Part shown: positions 48,326 through 58,003 of the stretch, piece after piece
Layout: each line of letters opens with the position of its first letter
How positions within the stretch are numbered: the first letter of the stretch is position 1
Assembly (NCBI GenBank): GCA_022008415.1
Contig: JAIRBC010000022.1
Coordinates: 19,378 to 83,377 of the forward strand
Direction: 5' to 3'
Source of the DNA: Cerina litoralis
GTDB lineage: Bacteria; Bacteroidota; Bacteroidia; Flavobacteriales; Flavobacteriaceae
DNA: 64,000 bases
The notes under the pieces: generated by a model
The model's database searches: none
What the model saw: only the letters and a program-made list of their open reading frames with translations
What the model was told of the DNA's origin: nothing
Program-made: the position numbers and the translations under genes

Positions 48326-50746
48326 GTGACACGACTAATTCTATTCCTTCTTATGCCTTTTTTTTGGCCGCTATCCCTATCTGGCCAAAGCTTCAAGGTT
48401 ACCGGAACCGTTAAGGATGGTAGTAATTTTGCTATCCCTTATGCCAATGTATTTTTGGTAAATTTGGCCGATTCTACCATTGTAAAAGGAACCTCTGCCG
48501 ATGAAAACGGATTTTTTTCCATGGAGAACGTATTGCCCGATATCTACTATATCAGGGCCAGCTATATAGGAAAGACTTCTAATTTTGTTTCCCTGGACAT
48601 CCACGAAGATGTACGAATAGGCGCCCTAATAATCGATCAAAATGTCGAAAGCTTGGAGGAGGTTGTGGTGGTATCCTCACAACCAAAAATCGAAAAAAAA
48701 TCGGATCGCATAGTATTTCATGTGGAGAACACCGTGGTTTCCCAAGGTAGTTCGTGGGATATTCTAAAAAAGACCCCGGGAGTCGTTGTTGTGCAAGATA
48801 AGTTGTATATCCGAAATCAGAGTCCCACGGTGTACTTAAACGATAGGAAGACACAATTGTCGCCCAATGAGATCAGGGATTTATTACAGGGAATTTCAGG
48901 TATAAATATTAAATCTATTGAGGTAGTGCCCAATCCTCCGGCCCGTTACGAATCGGAAGACGGCCCCATATTGAACATCGTCACCAGCAACAATTTTGTT
49001 CCGGGGTACAAGGGCAGTGTCAACGGTACCTACACGCAGTCCGTTTTTCCAAAATACAGTTTTGGGACGAGCCATTATTACAAGACAAAAAAGTTCAATC
49101 TTTTTGCGAACTACAACTTTAATCCTAGAGAGGAATCCAAGGTAGATAACGGGAAAATCAATTTTATCGATGATAATGGTGATATTTTCTCGAGATGGCA
49201 GTCTAATTTCAATAAAACTACCCGTTCCCTAAGCCAAAATGCATCGATTATAGCGGATTACGAATTAAACGATAGGAATAGCATCAACCTAACCTCAAAT
49301 TTGGCCTTTACTCCCCACAAAAAGTTAGAGAACCGGTTAGGAACCGATATGCGCAATAGGCAGTTTCAGCTAGATTCAACTTTGTTTACGGTAAGCAATT
49401 TGGAAAATGAACACAGGAATCTTGCCTTTGATCTCACCTATACCCACCATCCGAAGAAGGAAGGTTCGGAACTGACCCTAAACGGTCATTACACCTCCTT
49501 TCACGATGCAACAAATCAGACGGTCTCTACGGATTATTTTGATCCTTCGGGGGCATTTATCCGAAATTTCAGCTTTTATACCAACTCCCTTCAGCACATT
49601 GATATTCTTACGGGGCAGATCGATTATACCTCCCCATTGGGTGGCGTAGCAATGGAAACCGGTGCAAAAATGGCTACCATACGTTCCAATAGCGGAATAG
49701 ACTATTTTGATTTGAAGAATTCGATTAAATTGTACAACGCCCTTTTTTCAGATAATTATGAATATAGCGAAAATGTAGGGGCCGGTTATGTATCCCTGTC
49801 CAAAGATTGGAATAAGTGGTCCGCCAAGGCGGGACTAAGAGGGGAATATACCCATGCCATAGGATATTCAATTACCTTGGATAGAGAAAACATACAGGAT
49901 TATTTTAAGGTATTCCCCACCCTTCACCTATTGTACACCCTGTCCGAGAATCAAAGTTTTTCGTTGGACTATAGCCACAAGATTCAACGGCCAAAATATG
50001 AGGACCTCAACCCCTTTGCCTATTTTCTGAACGAAAATCAATTCTATATTGGCAATCCGGACCTTCAGCCCAGCTTTAGTCACAACGTCAATTTCAACTA
50101 CACCTTGCAAGACACCTATTTTTTTGATGTCTACTACCGGGATAACGGCCGTATCATTAGTGCCTTGAGGTTTCAAGACAACCAAAATCAGAACCTGATG
50201 ATACTCAGACAGAATGTATTGGGGAGTATTTCTTATGGCTTGGACTTTACTTATAGCAAATCTATTCTGGACAACTGGTATCTTTATGCCTATACGTCGC
50301 TTTTTTCGGAGGAACAGACCTTCTTGGCCATAGAAAGCAACGACCAGGTGGTAACCAATAGGGTTCGGGGGTTTTACGGTTCATTGAGCAACTATTTTAC
50401 GCTCTCCAAGGATAAGTCGCTAACCGGGGAATTGGGTCTTAACTATATGTCGGGATTTATGGACGGCAATTATAAAATTTCGGAAACTACCGACCTATCC
50501 TTGGGGTTTCGAAAATCACTTTGGAAAAAGCGTGCCGTGGTATCCTTGACCTTGGCAGATATTTTGAACACCTCGGTTGGCCGATATACCGCCAAATACC
50601 TAAATCAGGACAATTCTTATATAACCCAACCGGAAACCCGATATGTCCGTGTTGGTTTCACCTATAATTTTGGGAATTTTAGATTGGAGGACAACAAAAG
50701 GGATATCGAAAATATTGAGGAACGGCAAAGGTTGGAGTCGGATTAA
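48326..50746 (+). CDS. TonB-receptor-like outer membrane beta-barrel protein (OMP_b-brl_3 type)
   Basis: An 806-residue protein. The start is GTG 48326, which gives a good signal peptide (MTRLILFLLMPFFWPLSLSGQ); an ATG at 48353 would cut it. A carboxypeptidase-like regulatory domain (VTGTVKDGSNFAIPYANVF) is followed by a plug-like region (LEEVVVVSSQPKIEKKSDRI, DILKKTPGVVVVQD) and a large barrel with alternating aromatic residues to the C-terminal VRVGFTYNFGNFR. It resembles outer membrane barrel proteins of the TonB-receptor superfamily. Substrate is unknown. No SusD-like partner is adjacent. Confidence 0.88.
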   Translation: MTRLILFLLMPFFWPLSLSGQSFKVTGTVKDGSNFAIPYANVFLVNLADSTIVKGTSADENGFFSMENVLPDIYYIRASYIGKTSNFVSLDIHEDVRIGALIIDQNVESLEEVVVVSSQPKIEKKSDRIVFHVENTVVSQGSSWDILKKTPGVVVVQDKLYIRNQSPTVYLNDRKTQLSPNEIRDLLQGISGINIKSIEVVPNPPARYESEDGPILNIVTSNNFVPGYKGSVNGTYTQSVFPKYSFGTSHYYKTKKFNLFANYNFNPREESKVDNGKINFIDDNGDIFSRWQSNFNKTTRSLSQNASIIADYELNDRNSINLTSNLAFTPHKKLENRLGTDMRNRQFQLDSTLFTVSNLENEHRNLAFDLTYTHHPKKEGSELTLNGHYTSFHDATNQTVSTDYFDPSGAFIRNFSFYTNSLQHIDILTGQIDYTSPLGGVAMETGAKMATIRSNSGIDYFDLKNSIKLYNALFSDNYEYSENVGAGYVSLSKDWNKWSAKAGLRGEYTHAIGYSITLDRENIQDYFKVFPTLHLLYTLSENQSFSLDYSHKIQRPKYEDLNPFAYFLNENQFYIGNPDLQPSFSHNVNFNYTLQDTYFFDVYYRDNGRIISALRFQDNQNQNLMILRQNVLGSISYGLDFTYSKSILDNWYLYAYTSLFSEEQTFLAIESNDQVVTNRVRGFYGSLSNYFTLSKDKSLTGELGLNYMSGFMDGNYKISETTDLSLGFRKSLWKKRAVVSLTLADILNTSVGRYTAKYLNQDNSYITQPETRYVRVGFTYNFGNFRLEDNKRDIENIEERQRLESD

Positions 50747-50856
50747 TGCCCAAAAACACAAATCGTTATCGGCTGGGATAGATAGCCCAGACCTCGGCAA
50801 CGGATGGAATACTGGCCATTAAAATAACACAAAACCTACATTTCATGGAAAATTCT

Positions 50857-50864
50857 TAATTTTG
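50857..50864 (+). promoter_or_regulatory. Possible -7 box upstream of dusB
   Basis: TAATTTTG matches TAnnTTTG 20 bases before the dusB start codon. No TTG at the usual -33 distance was found. Confidence 0.35.
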
Positions 50865-50884
50865 CCATCCAAAATTGAAACGAC

Positions 50885-51883
50885 TTGCCCAGAATAAGAG
50901 ACATAGAGTTACCCGATTTCCCTTTGCTGTTGGCCCCCATGGAGGATGTGAGCGATCCGCCCTTCCGTGCACTGTGCAAAGAGCAGGGGGCCGATGTAGT
51001 CTATACGGAATTTATATCTTCGGAGGGGTTGATACGGGATGCGGCCAAAAGCGTCATGAAGCTCGATATCTACGAAAAGGAGAGGCCCGTAGGCATACAA
51101 ATCTTTGGGGCCGAACTGGATTCCATGTTGCAGGCCGTAGATATTGTCACGGCATCCAATCCGGATATTGTTGATATCAATTTTGGTTGTCCCGTAAAAA
51201 AGGTAGTCAGTAAGAATGCAGGGGCGGGAATCCTGAAGGATATTCCCCTCATGGTTAAGCTCACCGCCGAAATGGTTAAGCGTACCCACTTGCCCGTTAC
51301 CGTTAAGACTCGGTTGGGCTGGGACCACGATTCGATCAAGATCGTGGAGGTGGCCGAACGGTTGCAGGACGTGGGGATAGAGGCCATATCTATCCACGGG
51401 CGGACCAGGGTGCAGATGTATAAGGGCGATGCCGATTGGAAACCTATCGCCGAGGTAAGAAACAATCCAAGAATGCGCATTCCTGTATTTGGCAACGGAG
51501 ATGTGGACACTCCCGAAATGGCCTTAAGAATGAAGAACCAATACGGTCTGGACGGAGCCATGATAGGACGTGCCAGTATAGGATACCCATGGTTCTTTAA
51601 CGAAGTGAAGCACTTTTTTGGGACGGGAACGCACTTAGCCCCCCCTACGTTGGAGGAAAGGGTAGAAGCCGCTAGGCGACACCTGCAAATGGCCATCGAT
51701 TGGAAAGGCGAGAAATTGGGTGTTTTCGAGACCAGAAGGCACTATACCAACTATTTTAAGGGCATTCCCCATTTTAAGGAATACCGTATGAAAATGGTGA
51801 CCAGCGATGATGCAGCGGATGTTTTTGATGCGTTCGATGAGGTGTTGGAGAAATTTGGAAACCGCGTAGGTAGCTTCTTTTAG
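50885..51883 (+). CDS. dusB: tRNA-dihydrouridine synthase DusB
   Basis: A 332-residue flavoenzyme that reduces uridines in the tRNA D-loop. The start codon is TTG at 50885, giving the usual N-terminus MPRIRDIELPDFPLLLAPME. Family features: PMEDVSDPPFRALCK, DINFGCPVKKV with catalytic Cys102, VKTRLGWD and HGRTRVQMYKGDADW. The FMN site is IPVFGNGDVDTP and MIGRASIGYPW. Length fits DusB. It follows the outer membrane barrel gene by about 140 bases and appears to be a single gene. Confidence 0.95.
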   Translation: MPRIRDIELPDFPLLLAPMEDVSDPPFRALCKEQGADVVYTEFISSEGLIRDAAKSVMKLDIYEKERPVGIQIFGAELDSMLQAVDIVTASNPDIVDINFGCPVKKVVSKNAGAGILKDIPLMVKLTAEMVKRTHLPVTVKTRLGWDHDSIKIVEVAERLQDVGIEAISIHGRTRVQMYKGDADWKPIAEVRNNPRMRIPVFGNGDVDTPEMALRMKNQYGLDGAMIGRASIGYPWFFNEVKHFFGTGTHLAPPTLEERVEAARRHLQMAIDWKGEKLGVFETRRHYTNYFKGIPHFKEYRMKMVTSDDAADVFDAFDEVLEKFGNRVGSFF

Positions 51884-52006
51884 ACTTTGGGCCCCAGACA
51901 GGAAGAAAACCATACACCCCTACCAACTAGGTCAAGAATGGCCGGAGGTAATTTATTTTCAACCGACCACGACCCAAATACCTGGCAATTATAAAGATTT
52001 ACCCTT

Positions 52007-53218
52007 TTAGGGGGAGGGGGATATCAATTTTCTATTGATCCTACTGCTCGCAATTTTGGAAGCGATAATGCCCAACACCATAATGGTGCCCAATACAACG
52101 GCCACATTGATCAGTTTATATTCTACCGGATACGCCAAAGAAGGTGTTATTTTGAGCCATCCGAACGCGAGTTGCGACCAAATAAGCAGGGAGGCTACCG
52201 CCACCCCGATGATGCCCCCAAGACCGGTAACCAACAATCCTTGCACAAAATAAATACGCCGGAGTTCCTTGATGGTTGTTCCTAGGTTAAAAAGGGTTAT
52301 GGAGTTCTGTTGCTTGTCCAGGATCATCATGATTATAGCCCCGACCACGTTGAACAAGGCAATGATAAGCACCAAGGTAAAAATAAGATAAGTGGCCATA
52401 TTTTCGGTGTTCAGCATTTGGTAGAGGGCACTGTTCAGCTCCCGACGGTCCTTTACGATGACCATATCCTGAAAGATCCCGGCTATTTCCCCCTTAATTT
52501 TTTTAATATCCGATCCCGGAACTATTTTAAAATCGATCCCGGAAACTTGGGTGCTATCTTTTTCCAAAAAGGCCTGTGCCAAGGGCAGATCGACAAACAC
52601 ATATTTTTTGTCCAAGTTTTCCTCGATGGCATAGAGTCCACTGATAACCAAGGGCATTTCGTTATAGGGCTTCTCGGATAGACTTTGTTGCGATAGGGAA
52701 GTACCCGGTTTGGGGATCAAAACCATTAAAGGATTGCGGAAATCGTCTATGACCAACCCCAAAAGATTGGCTACCCCTAGTCCGGCCACCCCGCGTTGCT
52801 GCTCCAAGTTCCATTCCCCGTAAAAGATAGTACTGTCTACCGCGGTGACCTTGTTGTAGTTTGCGTCCACTCCTTTTATATAGGCAACATGGCTCTTTTC
52901 TCCTTGGGTTAGGTACACGCGTTCTTCCAATTCCTTTGCATATGAGGCAACCCCTGAAAGATTTTTTAGTTCACTGTCCTGTTTGGGAGAAATGGAAAAG
53001 AATTTTCCCGTAGAGGGTAAGGCCTTTAGATCGGGATCAAAGGTATTGCTAAAGGAAAGGCTAAAAGTTTTGAGTCCGGAGAAACCGGATAAAACAATAA
53101 AAAGTGCGGCAGCGCCTATAACTATTACCAAAAAGGTGACAAAGTTGATGATATTGACCACATTTTGGCTGCTCTTGGAGCGCACGTACCGTTTGGCGAT
53201 GTAGAAGGGGAAATTCAA
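52007..53218 (-). CDS. FtsX-type ABC permease, LolC/LolE-like
   Basis: A 403-residue protein with an N-terminal membrane helix (residues 20-45, IINFVTFLVIVIGAAALFIVL), a large periplasmic domain (45-270) and three C-terminal helices, the MacB/FtsX topology. The start FPFYIAKRYVRSKSSQN is the family N-terminus. It would form the membrane part of a lipoprotein-releasing or similar transporter, whose ATPase is not in the window. It lies 13 bases downstream of rbfA, so the two share a transcript. Confidence 0.85.
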   Translation of the reverse strand: MNFPFYIAKRYVRSKSSQNVVNIINFVTFLVIVIGAAALFIVLSGFSGLKTFSLSFSNTFDPDLKALPSTGKFFSISPKQDSELKNLSGVASYAKELEERVYLTQGEKSHVAYIKGVDANYNKVTAVDSTIFYGEWNLEQQRGVAGLGVANLLGLVIDDFRNPLMVLIPKPGTSLSQQSLSEKPYNEMPLVISGLYAIEENLDKKYVFVDLPLAQAFLEKDSTQVSGIDFKIVPGSDIKKIKGEIAGIFQDMVIVKDRRELNSALYQMLNTENMATYLIFTLVLIIALFNVVGAIIMMILDKQQNSITLFNLGTTIKELRRIYFVQGLLVTGLGGIIGVAVASLLIWSQLAFGWLKITPSLAYPVEYKLINVAVVLGTIMVLGIIASKIASSRINRKLISPSP

Positions 53219-53231
53219 ACTGGGGAGATCG

Positions 53232-53624
53232 TTAGGATTTTTTTCTTCTTTGGAGCAATTCGGGATTTCTTACTGGGTTTTCCTCTCCTTTGAGGGATTT
53301 TTCGATGTTATCTATGTATTCCAAGGAATCGTCTATAAAGAATAGTAGTTCGGGAACCCTGCGCAATTGATTTTTAGTACGTTGTGCCAATTCGTGTTTT
53401 ATAAGGGGTTGGTTGCTCTTTATGCCTTCCAGTAATCCTTGGGCCTCTTTATTGGGAAAGATGCTCACAAATACCTTGGCGATGGAAAGATCGGTCGTAA
53501 CCGTGACCTTGGTTATGGAAATCAATGTACCTAACAATCCGCCATCTTTTGCTGCCCGCTGCAAGATTTCGGCTAAATCCTTCTGTATGACCCCTGCTAT
53601 CTTTTTTTGTCGTTGTGTTTCCAT
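53232..53624 (-). CDS. rbfA: Ribosome-binding factor A
   Basis: A 130-residue 30S maturation factor with a KH-like fold. Family features: QRQKKIAGVIQKDLAEILQR at the N-terminus, TVTTDLSIAKVFVSIF in the middle and KNQLRRVPELLFFIDDSLEY near the end. It has a basic tail. The order rbfA then FtsX-type permease is conserved in flavobacteria as I recall it. It helps 16S rRNA processing, notably in the cold. Confidence 0.94.
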   Translation of the reverse strand: METQRQKKIAGVIQKDLAEILQRAAKDGGLLGTLISITKVTVTTDLSIAKVFVSIFPNKEAQGLLEGIKSNQPLIKHELAQRTKNQLRRVPELLFFIDDSLEYIDNIEKSLKGEENPVRNPELLQRRKKS

Positions 53625-53720
53625 ACGGCAAAAATACGGAGAATAATGCGTATTTTAGAAATCGGGAATAAATTAGCGGGTATACATTAAAATCCGATTT
53701 ATTTTGAATTTTAGGGTGTT

Positions 53721-54176
53721 ATGAATAAAATTGAACATTTGGGAATAGCGGTAAGGGATTTGGAAGTTTCCAATGTCCTCTTTGAGAAACTTTTGGGGGT
53801 ATCCCATTATAAAACGGAGGAAGTGCCTTCCGAGGGGGTAAAGACCTCGTTCTTTAAAATTGGCGACAGCAAGATTGAACTTCTAGAGGCGTTGGACAGC
53901 GATGGGCCGATCGCCAAGTTTTTGGCAAAAAAAGGAGAAGGCATACACCATATTGCCTTTGAAGTTGATGACATTGTAAAGGAAATTGCCAGATTGGAAA
54001 AAGAGGGGTTCCATGTATTGAACAAAACTCCAAAACGGGGAGCGGACAACAAGTTGGTAGCCTTTTTGCACCCTAAAAAGGCCAATGGTGTATTGGTGGA
54101 ACTATGCCAGGAAATACCCCTGCACAGCCCCCGCCCCAAAAGCACGGAAAGGGTCATTAACAAGGGAAGGGAATAG
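53721..54176 (+). CDS. mce: Methylmalonyl-CoA epimerase
   Basis: A 151-residue vicinal oxygen chelate protein that interconverts the (R)- and (S)-forms of methylmalonyl-CoA. The metal ligand histidines are in NKIEHLGIAV and GEGIHHIAFEVD, and the glutamate in VLVELCQ. The C-terminus has about 15 extra basic residues (LHSPRPKSTERVINKGRE). It would feed methylmalonyl-CoA mutase, which needs adenosylcobalamin as made by the PduO enzyme at 14932-15507. The mutase genes are not in the window. It is the last core gene before the tRNA and the island. Confidence 0.93.
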   Translation: MNKIEHLGIAVRDLEVSNVLFEKLLGVSHYKTEEVPSEGVKTSFFKIGDSKIELLEALDSDGPIAKFLAKKGEGIHHIAFEVDDIVKEIARLEKEGFHVLNKTPKRGADNKLVAFLHPKKANGVLVELCQEIPLHSPRPKSTERVINKGRE

Positions 54177-54348
54177 ACGAAAAAATCTAAATCGTACCAT
54201 GCACAATTTTGCATTTACGAACACTTGCAACGTTTAAAAATAAACACTAATATTGCACCCGCCTAACTTGGTCGGGCAAGTTCGAAAAATGCGGTTCCTT
54301 TTGCTATCGTGAGGTTAGAGCGGAAGTAGAAAAATTAGTTTATATTTT

Positions 54349-54422
54349 GGTCCTATAGCTCAGTTGGTTAGAGCACCTGACTCATAATCAGGTGGTCCCT
54401 GGTTCGAGCCCAGGTGGGACCA
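54349..54422 (+). tRNA. tRNA with CAT anticodon (tRNA-Met, or lysidine-modified tRNA-Ile)
   Basis: A 74-base cloverleaf: acceptor GGTCCTA/TGGGACC with one G-U pair, D-arm AGCTCAGTTGGTTAGAGC, anticodon stem CCTGA/TCAGG with loop CTCATAA (anticodon CAT), T-arm CTGGTTCGAGCCCAG and A73. The genomic sequence continues CC-less, so CCA is added after transcription. CAT fits elongator Met or, after lysidine modification, Ile(AUA); the sequence alone does not settle this. A strong hairpin follows at 54426-54466. The 3' end is a likely integration site for the island to its right. Confidence 0.93.
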
Positions 54423-54425
54423 CGT

Positions 54426-54466
54426 AAAACCTCTCGGAACGCCCGTTCTTGGGAGGTTTTATTTTT
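54426..54466 (+). terminator. Rho-independent terminator of the tRNA gene
   Basis: AAAACCTC (54426-54433) pairs with GAGGTTTT (54453-54460), with an inner GAACG/CGTTC stem and an ATTTTTA tail. Confidence 0.9.
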
Positions 54467-54469
54467 AAA

Positions 54470-54490
54470 GGGGGGCAGAAAAGGGGGCAA
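54470..54490. repeat. Short direct repeat next to the tRNA end
   Basis: GGGGGCA occurs at 54471-54477 and 54483-54489, 12 bases apart, between the tRNA terminator and the end of hsdR. Tyrosine integrases often use such short repeats beside tRNA attachment sites. No integrase gene is present in the window, so its role is inferred. Confidence 0.4.
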
Positions 54491-54528
54491 ACTTTTTGTT
54501 CTTTAGAATCTGAGGTATAAAGAACAAC

Positions 54529-57381
54529 TCAATTATCCATCCCATTTATAAACGTTTCTACGAAGTTGACTACTTTGCTTAGTATTCTATCTCCTATTGT
54601 TTTGCGTTTTAAAACCGAAGGTTTGGCACCGTTTATTAAATCTAGCAATTCGTCCCTTAAGGGCTCCCGTTCGGCATAAAGGTAATTTTCAATGAGTTTT
54701 TGGGTTTTTTCGGAGGATAGGTTTTCTTCTTTTACAAATTCTTCAAATGCCTTCTGCTGTTCCGCCGTCCAGAACTTATCAAACTCCTGGGGTATCTCGT
54801 CCGAATCTTCGATTACTGGCAGATTCTCCAAAATGAATTTTTCTATTAATTCCCGTTTGCTCCGTAGATTGGCCTCCCCGGTCAACAGATCGACGATTTC
54901 CTTTCTCTTTGCTTCCTGTTCTGCCTTTTTGGTACCTTTTAAGTCCGCCAATAATTTCAGAATATAGGAGACATTTATATCGTCCCTATGAATGAGCTCC
55001 AATTCAAAATCTACATCGTCAAGAATGGATACTTTTTCTTTACTGTGATCTTGTTTTACTTTCTGCCATAAATCAAGATACTTGCTCCTAAAATCGGCAA
55101 ACAGCTGCTCCTCCATTTCTAGATCTTCCCAATCAAAATTTGCAAAGGTGGTCATGGTATTTTTTAAACGCATCAATTCTCTAAAAGCCTTGATAAACTC
55201 CAGCTCATCTTCTTCACTTACCAACCCATTGACACTATTGACCGTGGGTGTAATTTTAAGTAATTCCGAAAAAGCCTCATTGAATTTCTGTACATAGTCT
55301 TCATAGGGCTTCATTATGATCACGTCAATAGCATCTTTATTGCTAAAGAGGGTAATGGCCTGGTCGGTGGCTTTTTTAAGATTGCGGAACACCACAATAT
55401 TTCCCTGTGATTTCTGTTCGTTGATAATCCTATTGGTACGCGAATAGGCTTGTATCAGACCGTGATACTTTAAATTTTTATCAACATATAGGGTATTTAA
55501 GGTAGGGCTGTCAAAACCTGTTAAGAACATATTTACGACCAGCAGAATATCGATCTTGCGCTCTTTTACTTTCTTTGAAATATCGTTGTAATAGTTGTAA
55601 AATGACTGACTGTCCTTGTTTGTGAAATTAGAGCCGAACATTTGATTATAATGTCCGATGTAGCTTTCTAACTTATCCCTTTTGTGCAGATTCATGCCAT
55701 ATCCAATAGATGGCTCTGCTGCAAAAGAAAGCTCATCTGGAATATAACCATTGGCGTCCGCATCGTCCTCATTGGCTACATAGCTAAAAATGGTCGCTAT
55801 TTTAAGATTGTGCTGTCCTTCCTCTTTTTTCCGTTGTAAAATATCATAATAATCCACAAGCATATCCGTACTGCCTACGCAGAACATTCCCGTAAACTCC
55901 CTATTGTGCGTTTTCCGGTTATGGTTGGCGATGATGTAATCTGCGATTTTATTCAATCTTTTTGGGGATTCCATCAACTCTCTGCGGTCTATATCCTCGA
56001 CTTCGATATCTATTTCGGTGGCACTTTCCTTTTGTCTGTATCTGCCCACATACTCCACAGCAAATTTTAAAACGTTCTCGTCTTTTATGGCATCAGTAAT
56101 CACGTATTTGTGCAAGCACGCTCCAAATAGTTCCGTGGTAGTTCGTTTGCCCAGTTCGTTATTGATGGCATTATCTGCAAATATAGGTGTGCCCGTAAAA
56201 CCGAACATTTGGTGGTTATGGAAAAAGGCCTTTATACGATTGTGGGTTTCTCCGAATTGGCTTCTATGGCATTCATCGAATATAAAGACGATTCGCTCGT
56301 GTTGTAGCCGTTCCATCTTTGCCAAATACCGATTTTTACTAATTGCCGTGTTCAGCTTTTGAATGGTGGTTACGATGATAGGGGTATCATCGCTGAACTG
56401 CTTTACCAGAGCTTTGGTATTATCGGTGCCGTCTATACTGCCTTTGGAGAAGCTGTTGAACTCTTTGGTGGTTTGGTAATCCAGGTCTTTTCTATCTACT
56501 ACGAACACCACTTTTTTTACCTGCGGCATTTTCATTATTATTTGACTTGCCTTAAAAGAAGTTAAGGTTTTACCCGAACCCGTAGTATGCCATATATAGC
56601 CGTTGTGATTACTGTTCTTTACTTTGTCAATAAGGCTTTCCACTGCATAGAATTGATACGGACGCAGTACCATTAGTATTTTATGGGTCTCGTTCAGTAC
56701 AACGTACTTACATATCATTTTGGAAATATGGCAAGGCTCCAAAAACTCGCTTGCGAATCCGTTTAATATATTGGATAAACGCTTGTTTTCCTTATTTGTC
56801 CAATAGAATGTCTGTTTAAAGGATTGATTTCTGTTGTTTGCGTAGTATTTAGTGTTGACGCCGTTACTTATTACGAATATTTGCACATATTGGAACAAGG
56901 CGGACTTGGCCCCAAAAGAATGCCGTTGATACCGGTTTATCTGGTTAAAGGCCTCTTTCATTTCCAGGCCCCTACGCTTTAATTCAATTTGCACCAAGGG
57001 CAAACCATTGATCAAAAGGGTTACATCATAACGGTTTTTATAGACACCCTCCATGGTTACTTGTTGGGTAACCTGATACTGATTTTGGCACCAATGCTCC
57101 GTATTAAGAAACTCAAAATAAAGGTTTTCGCCATTATCCCTAACGATATGCTGTTTTTCCCTTAGGGTCTTGGCTTTCTCAAAAACTGAACCTTTGCTCA
57201 ATATGTTGAGTACACGCTCAAACTCTTTAGCCGTAAACGTAATATTGTTATGCTTTTCTAACTGTGCTTTTAGGTTAGCTAACAAAGAGGCTTCATCCGG
57301 AATACTTATTTTGGAATAGCCTTGATTCAAAAGCTGCTCTACTAATTGGTTTTCTAAGACCTGTTCTGGTTGTGTACTCAA
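54529..57381 (-). CDS. hsdR: Type I restriction enzyme R subunit (HsdR)
   Basis: A 950-residue motor and nuclease subunit that cuts DNA lacking host methylation. The start codon is TTG at 57381 (STQPEQVLENQL follows). The N-terminal nuclease domain has LPLVQIELKRRGLEM (PD-ExK type). The helicase-like motor has Walker A WHTTGSGKTLTSFKASQ, motif II IFDECHRSQFGE and GFTGTPIF. The C-terminal part (from about residue 750) is the helical bundle that docks to the methylase core. It is the last gene of the operon, 19 bases after the nuclease-like gene. Confidence 0.96.
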   Translation of the reverse strand: MSTQPEQVLENQLVEQLLNQGYSKISIPDEASLLANLKAQLEKHNNITFTAKEFERVLNILSKGSVFEKAKTLREKQHIVRDNGENLYFEFLNTEHWCQNQYQVTQQVTMEGVYKNRYDVTLLINGLPLVQIELKRRGLEMKEAFNQINRYQRHSFGAKSALFQYVQIFVISNGVNTKYYANNRNQSFKQTFYWTNKENKRLSNILNGFASEFLEPCHISKMICKYVVLNETHKILMVLRPYQFYAVESLIDKVKNSNHNGYIWHTTGSGKTLTSFKASQIIMKMPQVKKVVFVVDRKDLDYQTTKEFNSFSKGSIDGTDNTKALVKQFSDDTPIIVTTIQKLNTAISKNRYLAKMERLQHERIVFIFDECHRSQFGETHNRIKAFFHNHQMFGFTGTPIFADNAINNELGKRTTTELFGACLHKYVITDAIKDENVLKFAVEYVGRYRQKESATEIDIEVEDIDRRELMESPKRLNKIADYIIANHNRKTHNREFTGMFCVGSTDMLVDYYDILQRKKEEGQHNLKIATIFSYVANEDDADANGYIPDELSFAAEPSIGYGMNLHKRDKLESYIGHYNQMFGSNFTNKDSQSFYNYYNDISKKVKERKIDILLVVNMFLTGFDSPTLNTLYVDKNLKYHGLIQAYSRTNRIINEQKSQGNIVVFRNLKKATDQAITLFSNKDAIDVIIMKPYEDYVQKFNEAFSELLKITPTVNSVNGLVSEEDELEFIKAFRELMRLKNTMTTFANFDWEDLEMEEQLFADFRSKYLDLWQKVKQDHSKEKVSILDDVDFELELIHRDDINVSYILKLLADLKGTKKAEQEAKRKEIVDLLTGEANLRSKRELIEKFILENLPVIEDSDEIPQEFDKFWTAEQQKAFEEFVKEENLSSEKTQKLIENYLYAEREPLRDELLDLINGAKPSVLKRKTIGDRILSKVVNFVETFINGMDN

Positions 57382-57400
57382 CTTGTTGTTTTAAAGCGTT

Positions 57401-58003
57401 TTATAAAACAATCAACATTAAAATGTTAATATCTATTGTTGATATGAATCTATTTTGTATTTTTGTGCTGTTCTTTACCTTAGGTAGGGAATTTACAAAG
57501 GTCTTAAACGTTGAACCCGAATCAACGTTTTTTTTGTGCCAATCTTTTCCAAAAAACTCTTCTGACCTTTCAAAATCTGGGTTTTCTAAAATATTTTTTA
57601 CATCATTTTTTTCATACGCTGTTACAAGTTTCGCTTTTAGAATTCCAGTAAAACGTATAATAACTACATAATTTTCTTTTACAATTGCAACTCGTCTGTT
57701 CGTGTAATAGGTTTTGTGATAATTATCCCATCCTTTTTTTAGGATGGCTTGGCCATCCTGCAAGGTTTCCTTAATCCATAACATTTTTTCGAGTCTGTTT
57801 AAAGATAAAATGGATTTGTCTTTTTCGATTCTATTTGCACTCTCAAAGAAGCAATGGTCAAACATATCATCATAAAATTTGACTTTTATTTTATCAAAAG
57901 TCTCAATTTCCTTAATGCAATACTCATCGTGCCAAAGCCTTCGCATTTCTGCTTCGCGAGTTGCTTCATCTATCAAGTGTGGTTTTAGTTTTTTGTATGC
58001 CAT
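57401..58003 (-). CDS. Unknown protein with a BECR-nuclease-like core
   Basis: A 200-residue protein of unknown function in the restriction operon. No database match could be tested. Its central part follows the order seen in phage-borne BECR-fold (barnase-EndoU-colicin-RelE) nucleases: FYDDMFDHCFFES, then RLEKMLWIKETL with W76, a basic strand pair with R103 and R104 (YYTNRRVAIVKENYVVIIRF), and KLVTAYEKND ending in the TAY strand. This is a pattern match by eye, so family membership is inferred. The last 40 residues are basic then hydrophobic (INILMLIVL). Its ATG overlaps the stop of the DUF3800 gene (TAATG), so both are translated together. Base composition is AT-rich. Confidence 0.6.
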   Translation of the reverse strand: MAYKKLKPHLIDEATREAEMRRLWHDEYCIKEIETFDKIKVKFYDDMFDHCFFESANRIEKDKSILSLNRLEKMLWIKETLQDGQAILKKGWDNYHKTYYTNRRVAIVKENYVVIIRFTGILKAKLVTAYEKNDVKNILENPDFERSEEFFGKDWHKKNVDSGSTFKTFVNSLPKVKNSTKIQNRFISTIDINILMLIVL

